In this document: positions 1 through 5,765 of the stretch, in pieces
Layout of the letters: every line of letters begins with the position of its first letter
How positions within the stretch are numbered: position 1 is the stretch's first letter
Origin: Bacillota bacterium
Lineage (GTDB): Bacteria > Bacillota > Limnochordia > Limnochordales > ZCTH02-B6
Length of the DNA stretch: 9,117 bases
Direction of reading: 5' to 3'
NCBI GenBank assembly: GCA_017578085.1
Contig: PKQR01000092.1
Coordinates: forward strand, 1 to 9,117
Notes under the pieces: generated by a model
Seen by the model: only the letters and a program-made list of their open reading frames with translations
What the model was told of the DNA's origin: nothing
Database searches by the model: none
Program-made: the position numbers and the translations under genes

Positions 1-657
1 CCCTTTGAGCTGCTGGTGGCGTGCATCCTGTCCGCGCAGTGCACGGACAAGCGGGTCAACATCGTGACCGCGCGCTTGTTTCCCCGCTGCAACAGGCCGG
101 AACACTTCGCCAGCATGAGCCCGGACGAGCTCGCGGAGGAAATCAAGGACTGCGGCCTTTACCGCAGCAAAGCCAAGCACATCGTCGAGCTGTCGCGGAT
201 CCTTCTGGAACGCTACGACGGGCGCGTGCCCGACACCCGCGAGGAGCTCATGCAGCTGCCGGGGGTAGGGCGCAAGACGGCCAACGTGGTCATCAGCAAC
301 GCCTTTGACCGGCCGGCCATCGCCGTCGACACCCACGTCTTTCGCGTCGCCAACCGCATCGGGCTTGCCGACGCCCCGGACCCTCTCAAGACTGAGCTGC
401 AGCTCATGGAGGTCATCCCGGAGGAACTGTGGAGCCGGGCGCACCACTGGCTGATCCACCACGGGCGGACGTTGTGCCACGCCCGGAATCCCCAGTGCCA
501 CGCCTGCCCCATCCAGCCGTACTGCCGCTACGCTGCGGAATCCCATGGGGCCGCCAAGACGCCGCGCGCCCGCGCCCACGGGACGGCGGAAAAGGCCTCG
601 GCTCCCAAGGGCACATCCCGGCGCCGGGCGGAAAAGGCGGAGGTGCGCCCGGAGTGA
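1..657 (+). CDS. nth: Endonuclease III (base-excision DNA glycosylase/AP lyase), 5'-truncated
   Basis: The reading frame is open from base 1, so the N-terminus lies outside the window. The product removes oxidised pyrimidines from DNA and nicks the abasic site (base excision repair). The helix-hairpin-helix segment LPGVGRKTANVV carries the catalytic Lys (codon 274-276), and VDTHVFRV carries the catalytic Asp (codon 328-330). Four cysteines spaced C-x6-C-x2-C-x5-C (475-525) form the [4Fe-4S] loop typical of the family. After the last Cys there is a tail of about 43 residues rich in Arg, Lys and Ala, ending ...KAEVRPE. It is longer than in the E. coli enzyme and probably disordered and DNA-contacting (inference). 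The stop TGA overlaps the GTG start of the next gene, so the two are probably co-transcribed and translationally coupled. Confidence 0.96.
   Translation, partial: PFELLVACILSAQCTDKRVNIVTARLFPRCNRPEHFASMSPDELAEEIKDCGLYRSKAKHIVELSRILLERYDGRVPDTREELMQLPGVGRKTANVVISNAFDRPAIAVDTHVFRVANRIGLADAPDPLKTELQLMEVIPEELWSRAHHWLIHHGRTLCHARNPQCHACPIQPYCRYAAESHGAAKTPRARAHGTAEKASAPKGTSRRRAEKAEVRPE
639..643 (+). promoter_or_regulatory. Ribosome binding site GGAGG that sets the SDR start
   Basis: GGAGG lies 10 nt before GTG 654 and inside the end of nth. It supports starting the dehydrogenase at 654 rather than at an upstream in-frame ATG (429), whose extra 75 residues are Pro/Arg-rich and are only a frame-shifted reading of nth. 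Confidence 0.75.
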
Positions 658-1445
658 ACACGCACGCCTTCGACGGGTTGCTCGCCGGCAAGACGGCCCT
701 CATCACCGGCGGCGCCGGGGGCATCGGCAGCGAGATGTGCCGGCTGTTTGCCCTGGCGGGTGCGCGGGTATTCTTTTGCGACATCGCGCTGGAGCGAGGC
801 CAGCAGCTCGAGGCGGAGCTCAAGGCCGCCGGCCTGCCCGTGGAGTTCATCCCCGCGGACGTCACCTCACCCCAACAGGTCCAGCGCATGGTGGAGCGGG
901 TCACCGCCGCTGACGGACCCCTGCACATCCTCGTCAACAACGCCGGCATCAGCGGTCGCCCCCTTGGGGACGGGCCAGTAACCGAGTGTCCGGAGGAAGC
1001 GTGGCACCAGGTGCTGGCCGTCAATTTGACCGGCCCCTACCTGGTTTCCCGATACGCCGTGCCAGCCATCATCCGGGCCGGCGGCGGCGCCGTCATCCAC
1101 ATCTCCTCGGACGACGCGCTCGTCGGACCGCGGCCCCCGTACGACACCCACGCCTACTGCGCCAGCAAGGGCGGCCTCATCGCCCTGACCAAAGCCATGG
1201 CCATCAGTTACGCCCCTCACCGGGTGCGGGTCAACGCCATCGCTCCCGGCTGGGTGGCTTCGCCGATGACCGCGGATCTGCGCCAGGACCCGGACAAGTA
1301 CGCCGAGCTTGTGGCGCGCCATCCCCTGGGCCGGCTCGGCACCCCTTGGGATATAGCCGCCGCCGCCGTCTTCCTGGCCTCAGACGCGGCCAGCTTTATC
1401 ACGGGCGTCGTTCTCCCCGTCGAGGGCGGCGCCACCAGCTGGTGA
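654..1445 (+). CDS. Short-chain dehydrogenase/reductase (SDR, FabG-like)
   Basis: The product has 263 residues, the classical SDR length, and is an NAD(P)-dependent oxidoreductase. Motifs in order: cofactor loop TGGAGGIG (18-25); Asp43 at the end of the second beta strand (FCDI), which usually favours NAD(H) over NADP(H); NNAG (95-98); Asn124 in VNLTG; Ser151/152; and the catalytic YxxxK, Tyr168 and Lys172 (YCASK). These are followed by NAIAPG (194-199) and the C-terminal VEGG. About three extra residues (PRPPYDTH region) separate the catalytic Ser from Tyr compared with FabG. The substrate cannot be read from sequence; 3-oxoacyl-ACP reductase, sugar and alcohol dehydrogenases all look alike here. 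Start GTG 654 is supported by GGAGG at 639-643 and by the Rossmann fold beginning just after it. The gene overlaps the nth stop (GTGA), so it is probably in the same operon, though no functional link to DNA repair is evident. Confidence 0.9.
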   Translation: MNTHAFDGLLAGKTALITGGAGGIGSEMCRLFALAGARVFFCDIALERGQQLEAELKAAGLPVEFIPADVTSPQQVQRMVERVTAADGPLHILVNNAGISGRPLGDGPVTECPEEAWHQVLAVNLTGPYLVSRYAVPAIIRAGGGAVIHISSDDALVGPRPPYDTHAYCASKGGLIALTKAMAISYAPHRVRVNAIAPGWVASPMTADLRQDPDKYAELVARHPLGRLGTPWDIAAAAVFLASDAASFITGVVLPVEGGATSW

Positions 1446-1604
1446 CATCTGGTAGGCTAATCGTCTAACCTGACCGTTAAACCCACCTGCCCGCTCCCCG
1501 AGCTTTCCGCTCTAAACGTCGACCGTGGACTGCCAGCGGTCCCGGCGGGCGGCGCCCCGTTGCGCCGTCCGCCGATGCCGCGCTGCCGGCGGCTTGTCGA
1601 TGGT

Positions 1605-1749
1605 TTGTCCACTGATGGTGATCAACGGGTTATCCACAGGCCTGGGGGCAGGATCGGCCCGGCGGCAGAACGAAGAGACTCCGCTGCAAGAGATTTTGTC
1701 CTCATCTTGTCCTCATTTTGTCCACAAGTTGTCCACAATTTGTGGATAA
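1605..1749. promoter_or_regulatory. Cluster of seven DnaA-box-like sites
   Basis: Sites seen directly: TTGTCCACT (1605-1613), TTATCCACA (1630-1638, perfect consensus), TTGTCCTCA (1696-1704), TTGTCCTCA (1707-1715), TTGTCCACA (1718-1726), TTGTCCACA (1729-1737), and TGTGGATAA (1741-1749, a perfect box on the minus strand). TTATCCACA is the classical DnaA box and TTGTCCACA is the form preferred in Streptomyces-type high-GC origins. No dnaA, dnaN or rpmH is in the window and no long AT-rich unwinding element is obvious. A DnaA-titrating or DnaA-regulated promoter region for the downstream HTH gene is therefore at least as likely as an origin. The last box ends 26 bp before the HTH start codon. Confidence 0.65.
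1694..1737 (+). repeat. Four abutting 11-bp direct repeats
   Basis: Units are 1694-1704 TTTTGTCCTCA, 1705-1715 TCTTGTCCTCA, 1716-1726 TTTTGTCCACA and 1727-1737 AGTTGTCCACA. The shared core is TTGTCC(A/T)CA. The 11-bp period, about one helical turn, places all four cores on the same face of the DNA. The next site (1741-1749) is inverted relative to the fourth with a 3-bp spacer. Confidence 0.85.
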
Positions 1750-1775
1750 CTTGCGGGGCGCGGGGGCGGCGGCCT

Positions 1776-2042
1776 GTGCAGATCGAGATCCGGGGCGTTG
1801 AACGACTCAGCTTCCGGGAACGCCAAGTCGTTGCGCTAAAAGAAATGGGCCACAGCAACCAGGCCATCGCACGCCGTCTCGGCGTGTCGCCGGCTACCGT
1901 GGCCACCCTGTACAATCGGGCCAAAAGCAAAGGCTATCAGGTTGTTCTGGTGTTGAGCGGCGATCCGCTCAACCTGTTCCCGGGCGGCGCCGACGACGTC
2001 AGCGACGAGCCTGCCCCGCCCGAGGATGAGGGCGCCGAATAG
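1776..2042 (+). CDS. Small HTH protein (sigma-70 region 4 / LuxR-like)
   Basis: The product has 88 residues. Residues 11-52 (LSFRERQVVALKEMG..., LGVSPATVATLYNRAKSKG) fit the pattern of sigma-factor region 4 and LuxR/GerE helix-turn-helix domains: LT/S-x-R-E-R-x-V-x-x-L, G-x-S-x-x-x-I-A-x-x-L-G-V-S-x-x-T-V. There is no receiver domain and no other sigma region, so it is a stand-alone DNA-binding domain. After a short hydrophobic strand (GYQVVLVL) the tail is acidic and Pro-rich (DDVSDEPAPPEDEGAE), possibly an interaction or solubility tail. Start GTG 1776 was chosen because the segment upstream reads through the DnaA-box array; no strong SD is visible (only a G-rich GGGGGCGG), and TTG 1740 is a weaker alternative. 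The stop faces the end of pncA 18 bp away. Its targets are unknown; the box array just upstream may be its own regulatory region. Confidence 0.7.
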   Translation: MQIEIRGVERLSFRERQVVALKEMGHSNQAIARRLGVSPATVATLYNRAKSKGYQVVLVLSGDPLNLFPGGADDVSDEPAPPEDEGAE

Positions 2043-2060
2043 GCCAAGAGGAGGCGCAGG

Positions 2061-2657
2061 TTAACCGATCACGGCCGCACCGGCTGCCTGCATCTCGGCG
2101 ACTGCCTTTTCCTCATCGCCCGGGGATACATTCACGGCCCGGGAACCATTGCGAATCAAGACGGCTTCGAACCCGTGGCGCAAGGCGTCGAGCACGGTGG
2201 CCCGCACGCAGTAGTCCGTAGCAAGCCCGCCGACGTAGACTTTGCGCACGCCGCGCTCCTTGAGCCAGCTGGCCAGGTCCGGCTGCGCCTCCAGGTCCCC
2301 CCCGCCGCTTAACCGTCCGTCGAAGCCGCTGTATCCTTCCTTGTCCCGGGAAAAGGCTTTCCGAAAGACGACCCCCTGCACCACCAGGTCCTTGTGAAAG
2401 TCGGCGCCCGGGGACCCTTGCACGCAGTGCACCGGCCAGATCCCGCCCTGCTCCTTGAACGAGCAATGGTCGGCCGGGTGCCAGTCCTGCGTGTAGACGA
2501 CCGGCCGTCCCGCCGCGGAGAACCGCCGGATCCACTCATTGAGCACCGGCACCACCGCGTCGCCGTCCTTCACGGCCAACGCCCCGCCGGGACAAAAGTC
2601 GTTTTGCACATCGACGACGATGAGGGCCGCATCCGGCTCCGGCACCATGGCTTCCAC
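2061..2657 (-). CDS. pncA: Nicotinamidase (isochorismatase-family amidohydrolase)
   Basis: The product has 198 residues, usual for PncA, and hydrolyses nicotinamide to nicotinate for NAD salvage; it is cytosolic. The catalytic triad is visible: Asp16 (VVDVQNDF), Lys100 (FRKAF) and Cys150 (GLATDYCVRAT). The metal-site pattern is Asp58, His60 and His64 in TQDWHPADH. WPVHCVQGSPGA (74-85) is the conserved substrate-side loop. Start GTG 2657 has AAGGGG about 9 nt upstream; ATG 2648, three codons on, is the alternative. A much better SD-like string (TGGAGGTGATT, 2690-2700 on this strand) lies too far upstream for either start and is followed only by a GTG-TAA. The gene lies 77 bp downstream of the NADH dehydrogenase gene on the same strand, a plausible NAD-related pair. 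Confidence 0.93.
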   Translation of the reverse strand: MEAMVPEPDAALIVVDVQNDFCPGGALAVKDGDAVVPVLNEWIRRFSAAGRPVVYTQDWHPADHCSFKEQGGIWPVHCVQGSPGADFHKDLVVQGVVFRKAFSRDKEGYSGFDGRLSGGGDLEAQPDLASWLKERGVRKVYVGGLATDYCVRATVLDALRHGFEAVLIRNGSRAVNVSPGDEEKAVAEMQAAGAAVIG

Positions 2658-2734
2658 GCCGCAACACCCCTTACACCGCTGCTGTGGGTAATCACCTCCA
2701 GTTTACCATCGCCCGGTCAGCCCGGCCAATGGCT

Positions 2735-3952
2735 CTAGGCGCGCGCCCAGCGCAGCCGCCCGTTCCGCCACAGCACCTTGAGCAACAGGCGCGTTCCTCC
2801 CAAGGAGAGGATGTACCGCCAGGTATTCAGGTCCTTGACCACGACGGGAAACCGGCCGAACAGCTTGATGGGGCCTATGTGGGCCAGCCCCACGTCATGC
2901 CCGACGGTGGCCAGAACGCCGATCGTCCTGGCCCTGTACGCGCGGAGCGGCCGCCCCTTGAGCTCGGCCCAGATGTTGCGGGCCGCGAGCCTGCCTTGCT
3001 GCACGGCGTGCTGGGCGGTGGGCGCCACGGGCTGACCCGTGCGGGTGTTGATGGCCAGGGCCGCATCGCCGATGATGTACACCGTGGGGTCGTCCACCGA
3101 CTGCAGGTATTCATTGACCACGGCGCGCCCGCGGTTGCGGGTGGTGAAACATTTCTCAATCAAGCGGTTCGCCCGGACGCCGCCGCTCCAGATGATGGTG
3201 CGGGCCGCGATGCGTGTCCCGTCCTCCAGCACGACCGCCCCGGGTTCGACGGCCCGCAGCGGGGTTCCCAGGATGAGGCTCACTCCCTTGCGCATCAGCA
3301 TGTCCGTGGCGGCCTCAATCAAGGCGTCGTCGAAGCCGGGCAAAATGTCGGGGGCCGCCTCGACGGTGATGATCCGGATTTCCTCAGGGACTAGCCCGTG
3401 GCGCCGCGCCAGGACCGGTCGCTGGTCCGCCAGCTCCCCCGCCAGCTCGACCCCCGTTAATCCCGCGCCCGCGATGATCACCGTGGCAAACGGCTGGCGG
3501 TCGGCGGGGTTCGCCAACGCCGCGGCCTGGGACAACATGGCGTCGATGTGCCGCCGGATGTTCTCGGCGCTGTTGAGGCTTTTTAACGTGAGGCTGTTCT
3601 CCCGCAATCCCGGGATGGAGAAATACTCGGGCTCGCTGCCCAGGGCCACGACAAGCCGGTCAAACTTGAGGATCCGCTGCCGGTCCAGGACCACCTGGCG
3701 CTCCCGCAGCCGGATGTCAGTGACGGTACCCTGCACCACGGCGACGCTGGTGCCGGCAAAGATATCTTCGAGGGGCACAGCCAGCACCCGCACGTCCCGG
3801 CCCGCCGCCGGGCGATAGATCTCGGTGGTCAGCTCGTGGTATGGGTCCTTGTTGATGATGCTGATGTCTACCCCCTGGCGCCCGAGCAGCCGGTCCAGGT
3901 CCAGGGCCGCCCGTACGCCGGCAAATCCTGCGCCGAGAACGCGGATCTTCAC
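2735..3952 (-). CDS. ndh: Type II NADH dehydrogenase (NDH-2, FAD-dependent)
   Basis: The product has 405 residues, typical for NDH-2. It is a non-proton-pumping, membrane-surface enzyme passing electrons from NADH to quinone. Two Rossmann dinucleotide motifs are present: GAGFAG (7-12, FAD) and GAGLTG (162-167, NADH). The second is followed by a helix with VELAGELA and an acidic strand end (TVEAAP). The late FAD motif is GDAA (295-298), and AQHAVQQ (313-319) matches the AQxAxQ quinone-site signature. The C-terminus (about 375-405) is Leu/Trp/Arg-rich and amphipathic, as expected for membrane association, with no full transmembrane helix. GTG 3952 gives the usual short N-terminus MKIRVLGAGFAG with GGGGG 8 nt upstream; GTG 3961 is an in-frame alternative adding three residues. 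The gene is upstream of pncA and downstream of a small ORF and the HD-GYP gene on the same strand. Confidence 0.93.
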   Translation of the reverse strand: MKIRVLGAGFAGVRAALDLDRLLGRQGVDISIINKDPYHELTTEIYRPAAGRDVRVLAVPLEDIFAGTSVAVVQGTVTDIRLRERQVVLDRQRILKFDRLVVALGSEPEYFSIPGLRENSLTLKSLNSAENIRRHIDAMLSQAAALANPADRQPFATVIIAGAGLTGVELAGELADQRPVLARRHGLVPEEIRIITVEAAPDILPGFDDALIEAATDMLMRKGVSLILGTPLRAVEPGAVVLEDGTRIAARTIIWSGGVRANRLIEKCFTTRNRGRAVVNEYLQSVDDPTVYIIGDAALAINTRTGQPVAPTAQHAVQQGRLAARNIWAELKGRPLRAYRARTIGVLATVGHDVGLAHIGPIKLFGRFPVVVKDLNTWRYILSLGGTRLLLKVLWRNGRLRWARA

Positions 3953-3997
3953 CGGCCCCACCCCCGCACCGGCTAGTCTTGCCAGGCCGCAGTCCCC

Positions 3998-4099
3998 TTA
4001 GGCGCGCCGGTCCGGCAGGGGCGGGGGCCGTACGGGCCCCGCAAAAGCTACCCAGGGCAAGCGCTGCGCCGCAGTCAGCCGCCACCACCAACGCCGCAT
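3998..4099 (-). CDS. Candidate 33-residue small ORF (Arg/Trp/Pro-rich), upstream of ndh
   Basis: An ATG at 4099 is preceded at good spacing by AAAGGAGGGG, among the strongest ribosome binding sites in the window. The frame encodes MRRWWWRLTAAQRLPW..., then a Pro/Arg-rich end, and stops at TAA 3998, about 45 nt before the preferred ndh start and in the same frame as ndh. Three successive Trp codons (TGG TGG TGG, residues 4-6) and a fourth Trp at 16 make its translation sensitive to charged tRNA-Trp, as in leader peptides, but the genes downstream are not tryptophan genes. A GC-rich stem GGGGCC/GGCCCC lies inside it (about 4025-4041). It could be a leader peptide, a small cationic membrane peptide, or a chance ORF. 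No homologue is recognised. Confidence 0.35.
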   Translation of the reverse strand: MRRWWWRLTAAQRLPWVAFAGPVRPPPLPDRRA

Positions 4100-4105
4100 T
4101 GCCCG

Positions 4106-4115
4106 CCCCTCCTTT
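4106..4115 (-). promoter_or_regulatory. Strong ribosome binding site AAAGGAGGGG before the small ORF
   Basis: On the minus strand AAAGGAGGGG has its GGAGG core 8 nt from ATG 4099. It is the main evidence that something is translated between the HD-GYP gene and ndh, because the next start with any SD (ndh) is about 150 nt further on. Confidence 0.55.
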
Positions 4116-4156
4116 GCGCTTCGTGGCCCGCCGCCGCCCATGGGCCGCAGGGAACT

Positions 4157-5689
4157 TCAGTGACTTGCCGCGACGGGAGCTTGCACGGGATCGTGCATGG
4201 CCGTGAAGACGTCAACCAGTCGGGGGTCCAGATGTTGCCCCCGCCGGCGCGCCAGTTCCAGCATTGCGGCGGAATGCCCGTGCCGGAGGCTACAGCTGAC
4301 GTACGTGGCCGCCACGGCGATAATCCGGGCCAACAGCGGAATGTCCTCCCCGGCCAGGCCATCGGGAAACCCCAGGCCGTCATAGCGCTCGTGATGGTGC
4401 CGGACGGCGTCGCAACACAGGTCTGGCAGGGGGAACAGGCTCAGGATCTTTTCCCCAAACAGCGGGTGCGCCCGCATCCGGTTCCTGGCCACCGGGCTGG
4501 CGGGCTCGCGTTGCCGCACCACTTCCGGATCCAGCGACGTCAAGCCGATGTCGTGCAGCTTGGCCGCGTGGCTCAAGGCGTCGAGATCTTCCGAGGACAA
4601 CCGCAGCGCCTGGCCCACCCTAAGGGCGTAGCGCCCGGTTAGCTCGGCCTTTTGCCGCACGTCCGGGTACAGGCTTTCGATGGAATCCAGCAGGTCCAGC
4701 AGCGTGGTGAAATAGCGCAACCGCTCCATGGATTCGGGATGGATCCTCGCGGCACGACCGTTGGCCCGGTCGGCACCGTGACCCCACTCGCGAACAAGTT
4801 TGTCCAGCAACCGGTTGACGCGGGACCAATCGCGCCAGCGGTACGACTGGGCAAAATAGGTGCTGGCCCGCTGCAGGTCCATCAGGGCGACCTGGCGATC
4901 CCCTACCGCCAAGGCGATCCAGCCAAACAGCTCGCTCACCAAGGCCACTTCGGCCTTGTGCGTGGCCAGCACATTGGGCCAGAGCACCCGCAGCGCCTCG
5001 CTGCCGTAGGCCACCGCCCGGTCCAGGTCACCCAGCAAGTAGTACAGCCGTCCCAGGGCCCCGTACGTGTACCCGAGGTTTGGGTCCGGCCCGAGGCGCT
5101 CCAGCAGCTCCCGCGCCGCTTCCAGGTAGGCGGTGGCGCTCGCCAACTCGCCCCGCTCCAAGCAGATCTGACCCAGGTTGGTCTGGAGGTGTGCGACCCG
5201 CGGATCGGCCTCCTGGCCCGCCAGCAACTCCAGGGCGCGCCGTGCGGCCGCCTCGGCTTCGTCCCATCGCTCCAGCGTCATCCAGATACTGCAGGCACAC
5301 TGCTCAACGTGGATGATCCAAAAAGGCCCAAGGTCGCCGCACCAACCCCGGGCAGCCCGGAGGTACATGAGCGCCTCCTCTATCCGCCCTGTGACGTACG
5401 CCGCGAGGGCCAGATTGATCATCACTTTGACCCGGAAGCGCGGGTCACAGCCGGGCTCCGTCTCCATCAACGCCTCTGCCCGCCTCCAGAGGGCTTGCGC
5501 CGCTCGAAAGCGGCCCAGCTCATACTCGATGCACCCCAGGGCGTTGAGGCTGCGCATGACACCTGACCTATTGCCCGTACGGCGGGCCTCGTCCCGCGAC
5601 CGGCGCCAACATTCGGCCGCGAAGACGAACAGTCCCTGGTCCCAGGCCCACAATCCCTTTTCGTAGAGCTCTTCTCCGGGAGAGCGCAT
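4157..5689 (-). CDS. TPR-repeat protein with C-terminal degenerate HD-GYP domain
   Basis: The product has 510 residues with no signal peptide or membrane helix. Residues about 10-290 form helical tetratricopeptide-like repeats, e.g. 93-115 (LALAAYVTGRIEEALMYL), 168-199 (QTNLGQICLERGELASATAYLE) and 207-236 (YTYGALGRLYYLLGDLDRAVAYGSEAL). Residues about 340-505 are HD-GYP-like, a family of c-di-GMP phosphodiesterases: LHDIG (378-382, His379/Asp380), His408 (AHPLFG), HHHERYDGLGFP (431-442, GFP for GYP), IPLLARIIAVA (450-460). Several usual residues are missing. The Lys after HDIG is Leu383. The Asp of the normal ADAYDA segment is Ala461 (AVAATYVS). The early metal-ligand His appears to be Lys347. 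It may therefore be inactive or a binding/sensing protein (inference). ATG 5689 is chosen for GGAGGGG 5 nt upstream; an open extension to 6142 crosses the terminator and looks non-coding. Transcription probably passes through an attenuator-like hairpin. Confidence 0.85.
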   Translation of the reverse strand: MRSPGEELYEKGLWAWDQGLFVFAAECWRRSRDEARRTGNRSGVMRSLNALGCIEYELGRFRAAQALWRRAEALMETEPGCDPRFRVKVMINLALAAYVTGRIEEALMYLRAARGWCGDLGPFWIIHVEQCACSIWMTLERWDEAEAAARRALELLAGQEADPRVAHLQTNLGQICLERGELASATAYLEAARELLERLGPDPNLGYTYGALGRLYYLLGDLDRAVAYGSEALRVLWPNVLATHKAEVALVSELFGWIALAVGDRQVALMDLQRASTYFAQSYRWRDWSRVNRLLDKLVREWGHGADRANGRAARIHPESMERLRYFTTLLDLLDSIESLYPDVRQKAELTGRYALRVGQALRLSSEDLDALSHAAKLHDIGLTSLDPEVVRQREPASPVARNRMRAHPLFGEKILSLFPLPDLCCDAVRHHHERYDGLGFPDGLAGEDIPLLARIIAVAATYVSCSLRHGHSAAMLELARRRGQHLDPRLVDVFTAMHDPVQAPVAASH

Positions 5690-5694
5690 CGGGA

Positions 5695-5701
5695 CCCCTC
5701 C
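5695..5701 (-). promoter_or_regulatory. Ribosome binding site GGAGGGG of the HD-GYP gene
   Basis: GGAGGGG on the minus strand is 5 nt from ATG 5689 and fixes this start. It lies only 13 nt after the T-run of the hairpin at 5723-5755, which leaves no room for a promoter between terminator and gene. Confidence 0.7.
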
Positions 5702-5714
5702 GCCGGTGCAGCTA

Positions 5715-5755
5715 GACAAAACGCCTGCCCGGGCCGATCGGCCGGCCGGGCAGGC
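5715..5755 (-). terminator. Intrinsic terminator (possible attenuator) just before the HD-GYP gene
   Basis: On the minus strand a perfect 10-bp GC stem GCCTGCCCGG/CCGGGCAGGC (5746-5755 with 5723-5732) encloses a 13-nt loop that contains the small palindrome GCCGATCGGC. It is followed directly by GTTTTGTCT. It could end transcripts of the MoaD-MoaE-kinase gene, whose stop is about 250 nt upstream. Its position beside the HD-GYP ribosome binding site makes a regulated terminator (attenuator) for that gene the more natural reading. Confidence 0.75.
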
Positions 5756-5765
5756 TTTCGCCCGC
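5750..5765 (-). promoter_or_regulatory. Alternative GNRA hairpin competing with the terminator stem
   Basis: On the minus strand GCGGGC-GAAA-GCCTGC can form a 6-bp stem (one G-U) with a GAAA tetraloop. Its 3' arm (5750-5755) is the same sequence that starts the terminator stem, so the two structures exclude each other. This is the expected form of an antiterminator, although the terminator stem is longer and would be more stable. Confidence 0.4.

Larger units (their letters stand above)
1446..1775. other. 330-bp gene-free stretch upstream of the small HTH gene
   Basis: No convincing coding region is visible on either strand. A weak stem with a one-base bulge (GGTAGGC / GTCTAACC, about 1450-1470) follows the dehydrogenase stop but has no T-run, so it is not called as a terminator. 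The right half holds a cluster of DnaA-box-like sites (separate entry). No clear -35/-10 pair for the HTH gene could be assigned. The box region is locally less GC-rich than its surroundings. Confidence 0.6.

Noticed and set aside
429..653. N-terminal extension of the SDR from ATG 429
   Set aside because: It overlaps nth in another frame, is Pro/Arg-rich and lies outside the Rossmann fold. GTG 654 with GGAGG is far better.
1605..1749. Calling this region the chromosomal oriC
   Set aside because: The boxes are clear, but there is no dnaA, dnaN or rpmH neighbour and no obvious AT-rich unwinding element, so only a DnaA-box cluster is claimed.
2684..3394. Long plus-strand frames opposite ndh, HD-GYP, kinase and JAMM genes
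   Set aside because: They are high-GC mirror frames of well-identified genes, with no domain motifs or convincing ribosome binding sites.
4024..4042. GC hairpin GGGGCC/GGCCCC as a terminator after the HD-GYP gene
   Set aside because: No T-run follows it on the minus strand; the only T-run lies before it. It may still act as local RNA structure in the small ORF.
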